Assembly: GCA_020630195.1 (NCBI GenBank)
Contig: JAHDBV010000003.1
Span: forward strand, 1-64,000
Direction of reading: 5' to 3'
Source of the DNA: Acidimicrobiales bacterium
Lineage (GTDB): Bacteria > Actinomycetota > Acidimicrobiia > Acidimicrobiales > SZUA-35
DNA: 64,000 bases
The notes beneath the pieces are model-generated. The model ran no database searches. It was not told the origin of the DNA and saw nothing but the letters and a program-made list of their open reading frames with translations. The position numbers and the translations under genes were made by a program. Below, piece after piece: positions 7,417 to 14,844 of the stretch. Positions within the stretch are counted from its first letter, which is position 1, and every line of letters starts with the position of its first letter.

Positions 7417-9146
7417 GGCAGCTCGATGACGGTCACGGTGCCGGTGTTGCCGTCGACCTCGATGGTGGCGCCGTCGGGGATCGTGCGGGTCGCCCCGACG
7501 GCCGACACGACACACGGGATACCGAGCTCGCGGCTCACGATCACGGCGTGGCTCATCGTCGCGCCCACGTCGACCACGACCGCCTCGGCGGCGAGGAACA
7601 GCGGCGTCCACGACGGGTCGGTGATCGGGGCGATCAACACGTCACCCGGGCCGAGATCGCCGGGTTCGGCCGGATCGAGCACGACCCGGGCGGTGCCGCG
7701 GGCCACACCGGGGCACCCGGCGATGCCCTGGAGGGTGTCGCCGGCCCCGGACGCCTCGACGTCACCGTCGGCCGACTCCCAGGTGTCGACCGGCGGGATC
7801 GTGCCCTCGAAGATGAACGGCGGGATCTTGTTCGACAGCTCGGCCCGCAGCGCCTTGCGCTCCTCGATCGTGTCGAGCCACTCGGCCGGATTCTCCATGC
7901 ACGCCGCCAGCTCCTCGGAGTTCAGCAACGCGAGATCGACACCGTCGGCGGGGCCGCCACGTTCGGTGACACGGCGTCCGAGTTCACGTCCGGAGAGGCG
8001 CACCGTGTGCACGGCCTTGATGATCGTCGTCTTCGACCGTTCCCGGCACTGCGAGAGGATCTGGGTCGACCGCAGCGCCTTGTCGAACTGCCACCGGTCG
8101 ACTGGATTCAGTGCCGCACGGACCTCGGCCACCGCGGCTTCCCGTTCGGCCGAGAGCCGTGCGCTCTGGGCGGCCGGAGCATGGGAGTCGTCCGCGTAGC
8201 GCATCCGGTCGATGGCGGCGAGGGCCAACTCGGGGCGAAGCTCCCACGGATCGGCGCCGGCGTCCCACTCGTTCGGGCCACGGGAGCCGAACTCGGCGAT
8301 GAACTCGGCGAAGGAGGCCTTCCAGGCGGCGGCCGCCTCGTCGCCACCGTTGGCGAGGGTGTCGATCGAATCGAGCACCCCGTCGATGCCGGTGTCGAAC
8401 ACGCCCCGCAGCGACGGGGCGTCGTGGGCGGAACGGGCGAGGGCCCACATCGCCGACGACGGTGCCGCCGACTCGACGTCACCGATGCCGCCGAGGATCG
8501 ACACGAGCTTGTCGCCCTTGTCGGCCTTGACGCAGAGATCGGTCAGGAGCCCCGAGGTGAGGGCCACGGCGAAGGTCACCTCGATGTGGCGGCTGAACAG
8601 ATCCCGGAAGAGCGGCTTGAACTTGTCGGGCAGCTCGTACAGCTCGGCCTCACTCGCCGTGGCGAGCTCGGGCATGGCGTCGGTCCAGGCCTGTACCCGG
8701 CGCTTGTCGTCCTCGAGCTCGGGGATCGGCTCGGTCATCCCGAGCAGCTGGAAGACCTTCTTGCCGATCTTCAGCGTGGACCGGAGGTTCTTGTCGCCCT
8801 TGCGGGGCACATACGCCGGGGCGTCGGACTCGCCGAAGAACTGGGTGTCGATCTGTTCGACCGAGCCGCCCGGCGCCCGCACACCGACCATGCGGACGTA
8901 GCTCGCGTTGATGTAGCAGTAGCCACCGAAGACGCCGAGGATCACCATCTCGTCGTCGCCGAAGTCGCCCGGGGCCACGATGCCGAACCGCTCGTAGGCG
9001 TCGCGCCAGCCCATCTCGGCCTCGTAGCCGTAGCTGTCCCAGGTCAGCGGCAGCACGACCTCGGGGAACACCTCACCGACGTTGCCCCGGGTGTAGAGCG
9101 GCCACTTCGCGCTCGGTTGGTCATCGGCCGGCCAGATCTTCGTCAT
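7413..9146 (-). CDS. PEP-utilising enzyme, mobile (swivel) domain protein
   Basis: 577 aa from ATG 9146, preceded by GAGGGGG at 4 nt. The C-terminal ~110 residues are the phosphohistidine swivel domain of PEP synthase/PPDK relatives, with VVDVGATMSHAVIVSRELG, where His is the phospho-acceptor. The N-terminal ~460 residues are mostly helical and show neither an ATP-grasp nor a PEP-binding barrel that I recognise. The family includes subunits of multi-component phosphotransfer enzymes, so partners are probably encoded elsewhere. It heads the operon with an SDR and a membrane protein. A paralogue lies at 41852-43552. Confidence 0.8.
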   Translation of the reverse strand: MTKIWPADDQPSAKWPLYTRGNVGEVFPEVVLPLTWDSYGYEAEMGWRDAYERFGIVAPGDFGDDEMVILGVFGGYCYINASYVRMVGVRAPGGSVEQIDTQFFGESDAPAYVPRKGDKNLRSTLKIGKKVFQLLGMTEPIPELEDDKRRVQAWTDAMPELATASEAELYELPDKFKPLFRDLFSRHIEVTFAVALTSGLLTDLCVKADKGDKLVSILGGIGDVESAAPSSAMWALARSAHDAPSLRGVFDTGIDGVLDSIDTLANGGDEAAAAWKASFAEFIAEFGSRGPNEWDAGADPWELRPELALAAIDRMRYADDSHAPAAQSARLSAEREAAVAEVRAALNPVDRWQFDKALRSTQILSQCRERSKTTIIKAVHTVRLSGRELGRRVTERGGPADGVDLALLNSEELAACMENPAEWLDTIEERKALRAELSNKIPPFIFEGTIPPVDTWESADGDVEASGAGDTLQGIAGCPGVARGTARVVLDPAEPGDLGPGDVLIAPITDPSWTPLFLAAEAVVVDVGATMSHAVIVSRELGIPCVVSAVGATRTIPDGATIEVDGNTGTVTVIELP

Positions 9147-9209
9147 CGAGTCCCCCTCGTCATGGTCGCTGCGACGGTAGTCGGTCCTCCCGGAAGCGTT
9201 CGAAGTCCG

Positions 9210-9215
9210 TAGCCT
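9210..9215 (+). promoter_or_regulatory. leaderless-type -10 box of the Vps62-like gene
   Basis: TAGCCT, 7 nt before the GTG start at 9223, with no Shine-Dalgarno sequence. Confidence 0.45.
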
Positions 9216-9222
9216 GCGCGGG

Positions 9223-10983
9223 GTGAGCGACGACGAGCAGCTGTCACCGGACCGCCAACTCGAGCTGCTCCGACGGTTCGCGCCGACCCTCGCCCACGAC
9301 GAACGCGAGCTCTTCCACCCCACCGAGGTCGACGCCTTCGCCCGGGCCGCCACGTTGTGCCGGGGCGACATCGAGCTGTGCCAACCCGGCGAGCTCGCCC
9401 TCGCCGACCTCGACGACCGCTTCGGCATCGGCGCCCACCTCCGGTTCGTGTCCGACGACGACCGGCGGGCCGTGGTGAAGGACGAGGCCCGCCGGCTCGC
9501 CCGCAAACTCCTCAGTCCCCGCCTCGGACGGGTCGGCATCTTCGGGCGGATCCTCGACGCGATCTTCCTCGTGTCGCTCCTCGTCCGCCCGATCACGCCG
9601 CAGCGGACCACCGTCGCGGCGGCGTTGAAGGCCGAACGGCTCGGCCTCGTCGACCAGCCACCGGTGGTCTACGGGCGGGTGTTGCGGGAAGGCGAGTGGC
9701 TGGTGTGCCACTACGCCTACTTCTACGTGATGAACGACTGGCGCTCGGGCTATCGGGGCGTGAACGACCACGAGGGCGACTGGGAGATGGCGTGGGTCTT
9801 CGTCGACCCCGCCGACGAGCAACCCGTGTGGGTCGCCGCCTCGTCGCACGACCATCACGGCGCCGATCTGCGCCGCCACTGGGAGGACCCCGAGCTCGTC
9901 TGGAGCGACGGGCACGTCACCCTGTTCCCCGGTGCCGGATCCCACGCCCTCTACATGCGCCCCGGCGACTACGTCACCCGGATCGACGTGCCGGCACTGC
10001 GGCCGTTGTTGCGGGCCCAACGTTGGCTGCGGCGGGCGCTGCGCATCCGCGACGACGCGGCCGACCGTGGCCTCGGCCCGGCGCTCGGCGCCCCGTTCGT
10101 CGACGCCGCCACCGGCGACGGTCGGCGGGCAACGGACTGGGACGTGCGGCTCCTCGACGAGTCGGCACCGTGGGTCGGGGAGTACCGGGGCCTGTGGGGG
10201 CTCGACACCGGCGACCCGACCGGCGGCGAACGCGGACCGTCGGGTCCGAAGTTCTCCCGCAACGGCGAGATCCGCACCTCCTGGGCCGACCCGATCGGCT
10301 TCGTCGACCTGCACGGCACGCCGCCACCGTCCGCCCTCGACGTCCGTCTGAGCCTCCCGAAGCTCGACCAGGTGCTCGACGATCTCCAGGTCGAGATCAG
10401 TCGGCGGGGGCGCCTCCTGCCGCTCGCCAGCCGGACCGGCGACCCGGACGAGATGGCCGAGGAATCGGAACGCATGACCGAGCTGCTCCAGCAGAAGGCC
10501 GAGCTCGAAGACCTGCGGCGGCGCTACGAGCGGGGCGACGACGACCGGCGTGACGTGGCGATGCGATCCCACCTCACCCATCCGGCCATCCCCCTGCCGG
10601 CGCCGAAGGAGACCGGCTGGCTGCTGGCGTTGTGGGCGGCCGCCTCGATCCCGTTGATCCTGCTCGCCGTGGCCGCGGTGTTGATCCTCGAATCGGCGAC
10701 GCTCGTCACCGTGCTGGTGCTCGGCGCGATGGTGGCCACGTTGCTCGAACAGCTCGTCCGCCGGCACTTCCAGGCGACACTCCGTCTGGGTCTGGTCTTC
10801 GGTGCACTGGCGTCGATCTGGCTGGTGTTCCTCGCCGGTGCGATCACGGTGTCGCGCTATGCCCTCGGTGCCGCCCTGGTGGTGGGTGCCGGGGTGCTGT
10901 TCTTCGCGAACGTCGGTGAGCTCGGCGCGGCCCAACGCTTCCGCAGCCGGGCCGAAGCCGCCCGCAACGCCCCCGACCGCTGA
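9223..10983 (+). CDS. Vps62-like protein with C-terminal membrane domain
   Basis: 586 aa. The central part (about residues 150-260) contains YYRG-type surroundings with NDHEGDWEMAWVFVD, ASSHDHHGADLRRHW and FPGAGSHALYM, the pattern of the Vps62 family known from fungi and plants. The biochemical role of that family is unclear. A charged coiled-coil-like stretch (about 405-450) precedes four hydrophobic helices (about 470-565). The N-terminal ~100 residues begin QLELLRRFAPTLAHDERELFHP, typical of bacterial members. The His/Glu/Asp-rich core suggests metal or phosphate-ester chemistry, which is inference. Confidence 0.7.
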   Translation: MSDDEQLSPDRQLELLRRFAPTLAHDERELFHPTEVDAFARAATLCRGDIELCQPGELALADLDDRFGIGAHLRFVSDDDRRAVVKDEARRLARKLLSPRLGRVGIFGRILDAIFLVSLLVRPITPQRTTVAAALKAERLGLVDQPPVVYGRVLREGEWLVCHYAYFYVMNDWRSGYRGVNDHEGDWEMAWVFVDPADEQPVWVAASSHDHHGADLRRHWEDPELVWSDGHVTLFPGAGSHALYMRPGDYVTRIDVPALRPLLRAQRWLRRALRIRDDAADRGLGPALGAPFVDAATGDGRRATDWDVRLLDESAPWVGEYRGLWGLDTGDPTGGERGPSGPKFSRNGEIRTSWADPIGFVDLHGTPPPSALDVRLSLPKLDQVLDDLQVEISRRGRLLPLASRTGDPDEMAEESERMTELLQQKAELEDLRRRYERGDDDRRDVAMRSHLTHPAIPLPAPKETGWLLALWAAASIPLILLAVAAVLILESATLVTVLVLGAMVATLLEQLVRRHFQATLRLGLVFGALASIWLVFLAGAITVSRYALGAALVVGAGVLFFANVGELGAAQRFRSRAEAARNAPDR

Positions 10984-11043
10984 CCCGACGCCCGGCGTCG
11001 TCGATGCCCGGTCGCTGTCTCAGATGTCGCCCATGATGGGCGG

Positions 11044-11673
11044 ATGCAGACCGATGTCCGCAACGGCTACGACCGCAACGCCGAGGTGTACGCCCGCCTG
11101 TTCACCGGCGAGGTCGAGGCCGATCCCGACGCCATGGCCTGGCTCGGCCGGTTCGTCGACGCCGTCGGCCCACGAGCCGGTGCCGTCGCCGATCTCGGGT
11201 GTGGGCCCGGCCACGTCACCGATCTCCTGTGCCGGCACGGGGTCGCGGCGGTCGGGTCCGACATCTCCGCCGGACTGCTCGCCGAGGCCCGGCGACGGTT
11301 CCCGCAGCGCTCCTATCGGCTGGTCGACTCGACGGCGCTCGACATCGGGGACGGTGCGCTCGGGGGCATCGTGAGCCGCTACTCGATCATCCACATGCCG
11401 GTCGGCTCGTTGCCCGGCGTGTTCGCCGAGTGGCGTCGGGCGCTGGCCCCGGGCGCACCGATGCTGCTGTCGTTCTTCGGCGCCCGCACGCCGGACACCC
11501 ATGCCGAGGCGTTCGATCACAAGGTCGTCACGGCCCACGCCCTCGAGCCGGCCACCATCGCCGAGCTGCTGGGCACGGCCGGGTTCGACGTCGTCGATCG
11601 GGCAGCGATCCCGATCCCGGCCGGCGGTCGCCCGTACGACCAGGCGACGATCCTGGCCCGCCGGTCCACCTGA
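11044..11673 (+). CDS. class I SAM-dependent methyltransferase
   Basis: 209 aa. Motif I is VADLGCGPGHVTDLL, motif II places Asp at GSDISAGLLAEAR, and a post-motif region SRYSIIHMP follows. It fits methyltransferase 11/25-type small-molecule enzymes. N-terminal NGYDRNAEVYA is the usual lead-in helix of the family. Substrate unknown; the gene stands alone between Vps62-like and a convergent GNAT. Confidence 0.88.
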   Translation: MQTDVRNGYDRNAEVYARLFTGEVEADPDAMAWLGRFVDAVGPRAGAVADLGCGPGHVTDLLCRHGVAAVGSDISAGLLAEARRRFPQRSYRLVDSTALDIGDGALGGIVSRYSIIHMPVGSLPGVFAEWRRALAPGAPMLLSFFGARTPDTHAEAFDHKVVTAHALEPATIAELLGTAGFDVVDRAAIPIPAGGRPYDQATILARRST

Positions 11674-11694
11674 GCCGGTCGCCGGGGCCTTCGG

Positions 11695-12093
11695 TCAGCG
11701 CAGCTGCTTGAGTCCGGCCCCGGACGATTCGAATCCGCACACCTCGACGTAGAAACCCCGCAGATCGTCGTCGAAGTCGACGTGGAGCCACTCACACCCG
11801 GCCGCCGCCGACTGGGCGGTGGCCAGCGTGACGACATCCCGGCCGACGCCACGACCCTGCTGCCCGGGCTCGACGATGACGTCCTGCAGCCAGGCGTGGT
11901 CGCCGCCGTCGGTGACGACGTTGCAGAACCCGATCAGACGTCCCTCGAGCCGCGCCACGACCCAGCCGAGGCTGTGTCGTTCGAGGCGTGCGTTCCACGG
12001 CACCTCGTCGGTACCGCCGTGTCCGAAGGCGGCGCCGTGGAGCGCTTCGATCTCGGTGTCGGTGGCCGAGCCGCGCCAGGTGATCTCGATCAC
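11695..12093 (-). CDS. GNAT-family N-acetyltransferase
   Basis: 132 aa, a minimal GNAT fold with the acetyl-CoA loop VEPGQQGRGVGRDVV (Q-x-x-G-x-G) and a terminal FYVEVCGFESSG strand/helix. It begins 3 bp after the stop of the omega-amidase gene, so it is the third gene of that minus-strand operon. Substrate unknown. Confidence 0.87.
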   Translation of the reverse strand: MIEITWRGSATDTEIEALHGAAFGHGGTDEVPWNARLERHSLGWVVARLEGRLIGFCNVVTDGGDHAWLQDVIVEPGQQGRGVGRDVVTLATAQSAAAGCEWLHVDFDDDLRGFYVEVCGFESSGAGLKQLR

Positions 12094-12096
12094 CGG

Positions 12097-12930
12097 TCAG
12101 GACCGGTCATTGAGGAACGGGTAGCGGTCGCGCACCTGCGCCACCCGCTCGGCCGAGAGATCGGCGAGCAGCATCGTCTCGACACCGGCGGCCGAGGCGA
12201 CGACGTCGCCGAACGGATCCATGATCATCGAGTCACCCGAGTAGGCGAGGCCGCTGCCGTCGGTGCCGACCCGGTTCACCCCCACCACGTATGCCAGGTT
12301 CTCGATGGCCCGGGCCCGCAGCAGCGTGGTCCAGTGCTCCCGCCGCGGCCGGGGCCAGTTGGCGGGGATCACGAATCCGTCGACCTCGGGGCCGAGCCGC
12401 CAGAACTCGTCGGCGAAGCGCAGGTCGTAACAGATGAACCAGGCCAGGCGGACGCCGTCGATCTCGGTGATCAGGTACGAGTCGCCGCCCTGATAGTGCT
12501 CTCCCTCGGTGCCGTAGGAGAACGGGTGGATCTTGTCGTAGGTGACGGTCTCGCCCGACGGGCTGGCCAGGACCAATCGGTTCACCGGCATGTCGAGCTC
12601 GGGGTCGTTCGTCGGGATCGACCCGGCCAGATGCACGCCGTGGATGTCGGCGAGGGTCATCAACCACTCGGTCGACGGACCCATCGGTGGCTCGCAGACC
12701 TTCGCCGTGTCCATGGAGAACCCGGTGGGGAACATCTCGGACACCACGACCAGCCCGGCGCCGGCGGCCACCGCGTCGTTCACCTTCGGCACGAGGTGCT
12801 CGCGGGTGGCACGGGCGTCCTCCCAGACGATGTCGTGCTGGATCCCGGCCACCCGCAGGTGCCCCGAGCCCTCCCGGGCCGTCTCGTCGAGATCGATCTC
12901 GATCTCCGGCGTGTCGGATGCGTCGGTCAT
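12097..12930 (-). CDS. nitrilase-superfamily amidase, probable omega-amidase
   Basis: 277 aa. The Glu-Lys-Cys triad is visible as VVSEMFPTGFS, TYDKIHPFSYG and WFICYDLRF. This arrangement matches omega-amidases (YafV/Nit2 group), which hydrolyse 2-oxoglutaramate or 2-oxosuccinamate. The start codon overlaps the aminotransferase stop by 4 bp (ATGA). The pairing with a KAT/YbdL-like transaminase is the established transaminase plus omega-amidase route, in which glutamine donates nitrogen and the amidase makes the reaction irreversible. An extra ~25 N-terminal residues rich in Asp/Glu precede the domain. Confidence 0.88.
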   Translation of the reverse strand: MTDASDTPEIEIDLDETAREGSGHLRVAGIQHDIVWEDARATREHLVPKVNDAVAAGAGLVVVSEMFPTGFSMDTAKVCEPPMGPSTEWLMTLADIHGVHLAGSIPTNDPELDMPVNRLVLASPSGETVTYDKIHPFSYGTEGEHYQGGDSYLITEIDGVRLAWFICYDLRFADEFWRLGPEVDGFVIPANWPRPRREHWTTLLRARAIENLAYVVGVNRVGTDGSGLAYSGDSMIMDPFGDVVASAAGVETMLLADLSAERVAQVRDRYPFLNDRS

Positions 12931-14117
12931 GCGAAGGCCTCCACCAGTCGTTCGCCGGCGGCGATCAGGGTCTCGTCCTGCTTCGCGAAGCAGAACCGGA
13001 TGATGTTCGTCCCGTGCCGGGGATCGTCGTGGAAGACCTGTGTCGGCACCGCCACGACTCCCGCCGTCTCGGGGAGGGCGAGACAGAAGTCGACCCCGTC
13101 GGCCGGCAGGCCGTCGTGTCGGGCGACCACGGGCTCGATGTCGACGGTCGAGAAGTAGGTGCCCTGGGCGGCGTGGAGCCCGAACCCGGCCCGCTCGAGG
13201 TAGCTGCCGAGCAGGTCCCGCTTGGCCAGATGGGTCGCCGTGTAGCCCTCGTAGAAGTCGTCGCCGAGGCGGAGCCCGACCGCCACGGCGTGCTGGAACG
13301 GGCCGGCGTTCACGAACGTCATGAACTGCTTGGCCGTGCGGACCGGTGTGAGCAGTTCGGCCGGGCCACAGGCCCAGCCGACCTTCCAGCCGGTGAACGA
13401 GAAGGTCTTGCCGGCCGACGAGATCGTGATCGTGCGCTCAGCCATACCCGGCATCGAGGCGAGCTGGCGATGTGCACCGTCGAACACGAGGTGCTCGTAG
13501 ACCTCGTCGACCACGGCGATCACGTCGTTGGCGACACACAACTCGGCGATGAGGGCGAGCTCGTCGGCGTCGAACACCTTGCCCGTCGGGTTGTGGGGGG
13601 TGTTCAGCAACAACAACCGGGTGGACGGCCGGATGGCGGCCCGCAGGTCCGACTCGTCGAACCGGAAGATCCCGTCGGTGTCGGGTCGGAGCACGACTGG
13701 GCGCAGCGTCGCCCCGGCCATCGCGATCCCGGCGGCGTAGGAGTCGTAGGTGGGTTCGAACGCCACCACCTGATCACCCGTGTCGCACAGGCCGATCAAC
13801 GAGGCGCTGAGCGCTTCGGTGGCGCCGGCCGTGATCAACACCTCGGTGTCGGGGTCGAGGGTCTGGCCCCAGAAGCGGGCCTGATGGTCGGCGACGGCGG
13901 CCCGCAGCTCCGGGATGCCCGGCAGCGGCGGGTACTGGTTCTTCCCGTCCCGGATCGCGGCGATCGCCGCGTCGGCGACCTCGGCCGGACCGTCGGTGTC
14001 GGGGAACCCCTGGCCGAGATTGATGGCCCCGGTGCGTTGCGCGAGGGCCGACATCTCGGCGAAGACGGTGGTGCCGAAGCCGGCGAGTTTGGCGCTGATC
14101 TGCGGAGCTCTCGTCAC
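12927..14117 (-). CDS. PLP-dependent aminotransferase (methionine/glutamine transaminase type)
   Basis: 396 aa, fold-type I class I/II. The PLP lysine is in SSAGKTFSFTGWKVGW, the cofactor Asp in VVDEVYEHLVF and the Asn in NTPHNPTGKV. INLGQGFPDTDGP at the start is typical of the KAT/YbdL/kynurenine-aminotransferase group, which prefers Met, Gln or aromatic amino acids. Operon partner is the omega-amidase. The GTG start is 6 nt after TAGGGT with no Shine-Dalgarno sequence, hence probably leaderless. Confidence 0.92.
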   Translation of the reverse strand: MTRAPQISAKLAGFGTTVFAEMSALAQRTGAINLGQGFPDTDGPAEVADAAIAAIRDGKNQYPPLPGIPELRAAVADHQARFWGQTLDPDTEVLITAGATEALSASLIGLCDTGDQVVAFEPTYDSYAAGIAMAGATLRPVVLRPDTDGIFRFDESDLRAAIRPSTRLLLLNTPHNPTGKVFDADELALIAELCVANDVIAVVDEVYEHLVFDGAHRQLASMPGMAERTITISSAGKTFSFTGWKVGWACGPAELLTPVRTAKQFMTFVNAGPFQHAVAVGLRLGDDFYEGYTATHLAKRDLLGSYLERAGFGLHAAQGTYFSTVDIEPVVARHDGLPADGVDFCLALPETAGVVAVPTQVFHDDPRHGTNIIRFCFAKQDETLIAAGERLVEAFA

Positions 14118-14123
14118 GGCGTC

Positions 14124-14129
14124 ACCCTA
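14124..14129 (-). promoter_or_regulatory. leaderless-type -10 box of the aminotransferase operon
   Basis: On the minus strand TAGGGT ends 6 nt before the GTG start at 14117. Confidence 0.45.
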
Positions 14130-14171
14130 CGACCTGGGCATCGCGGCGTCGTTTCGTGCGAGAGTCGGGGC

Positions 14172-14684
14172 ATGGCTCCCTTCTCCCGCCTGCTCCGTCT
14201 CTCCGTCGCGCCCGCGCTGGCCGCCCTCGCCGTGTTCGGCGCGGCCGGTGGTGCCTCCGCCCAGGACTCGGGCGACGACCCGGCCCTGGTCGACGAGGGC
14301 GCCGTCATCTACGAGAGCTCGTGCGCCGGCTGCCACGGTGCCGACGGCGAAGGCACCGGCTTCGGTCGATCGCTCATCGGCGTCGCCGAGCAACAGCCCG
14401 ACCGCACCGTGCACCTCGCGAGTGTGGCCAACGGCATCCGCAACATGCCCGAGTTCTCCTCCGACCTCGACGACCAGCAGATCGACGCCGTGGTGTCCTA
14501 CGTACGCCTCACCTTCGTGGCCGCACAGGCCGACGACGGCGAGGACGCCGCGGAGGAGACCCGGGACGAGCTGCCCCGCACCGGTGGCACGCTCACCCTC
14601 GCCGGGATCGCCCTCGCCCTCATCGGCGGCGGCGCCGGGCTCGAGCTGCTCGCCCGCCGACGGGACGTGGCACCGATCGACTGA
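14172..14684 (+). CDS. cytochrome c with an LPXTG-type cell-wall sorting signal
   Basis: 170 aa from ATG 14172; the ORF track lists it only as the tail of a 665-aa frame. Order: Sec signal peptide (about 1-30, ending ASA-QD), one class-I-type c domain with heme site SSCAGCHGADGEG and probable axial Met in GIRNMPEF, and an acidic linker. It ends in LPRTG, a hydrophobic helix (TLTLAGIALALIGGGAGLELL) and a basic RRR tail. That ending is a textbook sortase substrate signal. If processed, a mono-heme cytochrome would be covalently tied to the cell wall; if not, the helix is a plain membrane anchor. No sortase gene is in the window. Confidence 0.85.
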   Translation: MAPFSRLLRLSVAPALAALAVFGAAGGASAQDSGDDPALVDEGAVIYESSCAGCHGADGEGTGFGRSLIGVAEQQPDRTVHLASVANGIRNMPEFSSDLDDQQIDAVVSYVRLTFVAAQADDGEDAAEETRDELPRTGGTLTLAGIALALIGGGAGLELLARRRDVAPID

Positions 14685-14732
14685 TCGGCGTCGCCGGGCA
14701 CGGGTGCCCTTGTCCGCCACGCCCGGGCCACC

Positions 14733-14765
14733 TACGGTCGGTCGCCGTGCCCGCCTGGCGGGCAC
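14733..14765 (+). promoter_or_regulatory. korA promoter and leader hairpin
   Basis: TACGGT (14733-14738) looks like a -10 box. It is followed at once by GTGCCCGCC-T-GGCGGGCAC (14747-14765), a 9-bp perfect inverted repeat. It would be an operator over the transcription start or a hairpin at the 5' end of the ~95-nt leader of korA. Confidence 0.4.
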
Positions 14766-14844
14766 CTACAACTGAGACTCGTGTCGCATCGGCGCCGCAC
14801 CGAGGTGGGGACCTCTCGGGTGTCGGGCGACCGGAAGGGGACCC

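Noticed and set aside
7200-9212. 670-aa plus-strand ORF
   Set aside because: Antisense to the swivel-domain protein and SDR; composition is His/Arg/Gly noise.
11724-11738. GATTCGAATC, resembling a tRNA T-loop
   Set aside because: It lies inside the GNAT coding frame and no acceptor or anticodon stem can be drawn around it.
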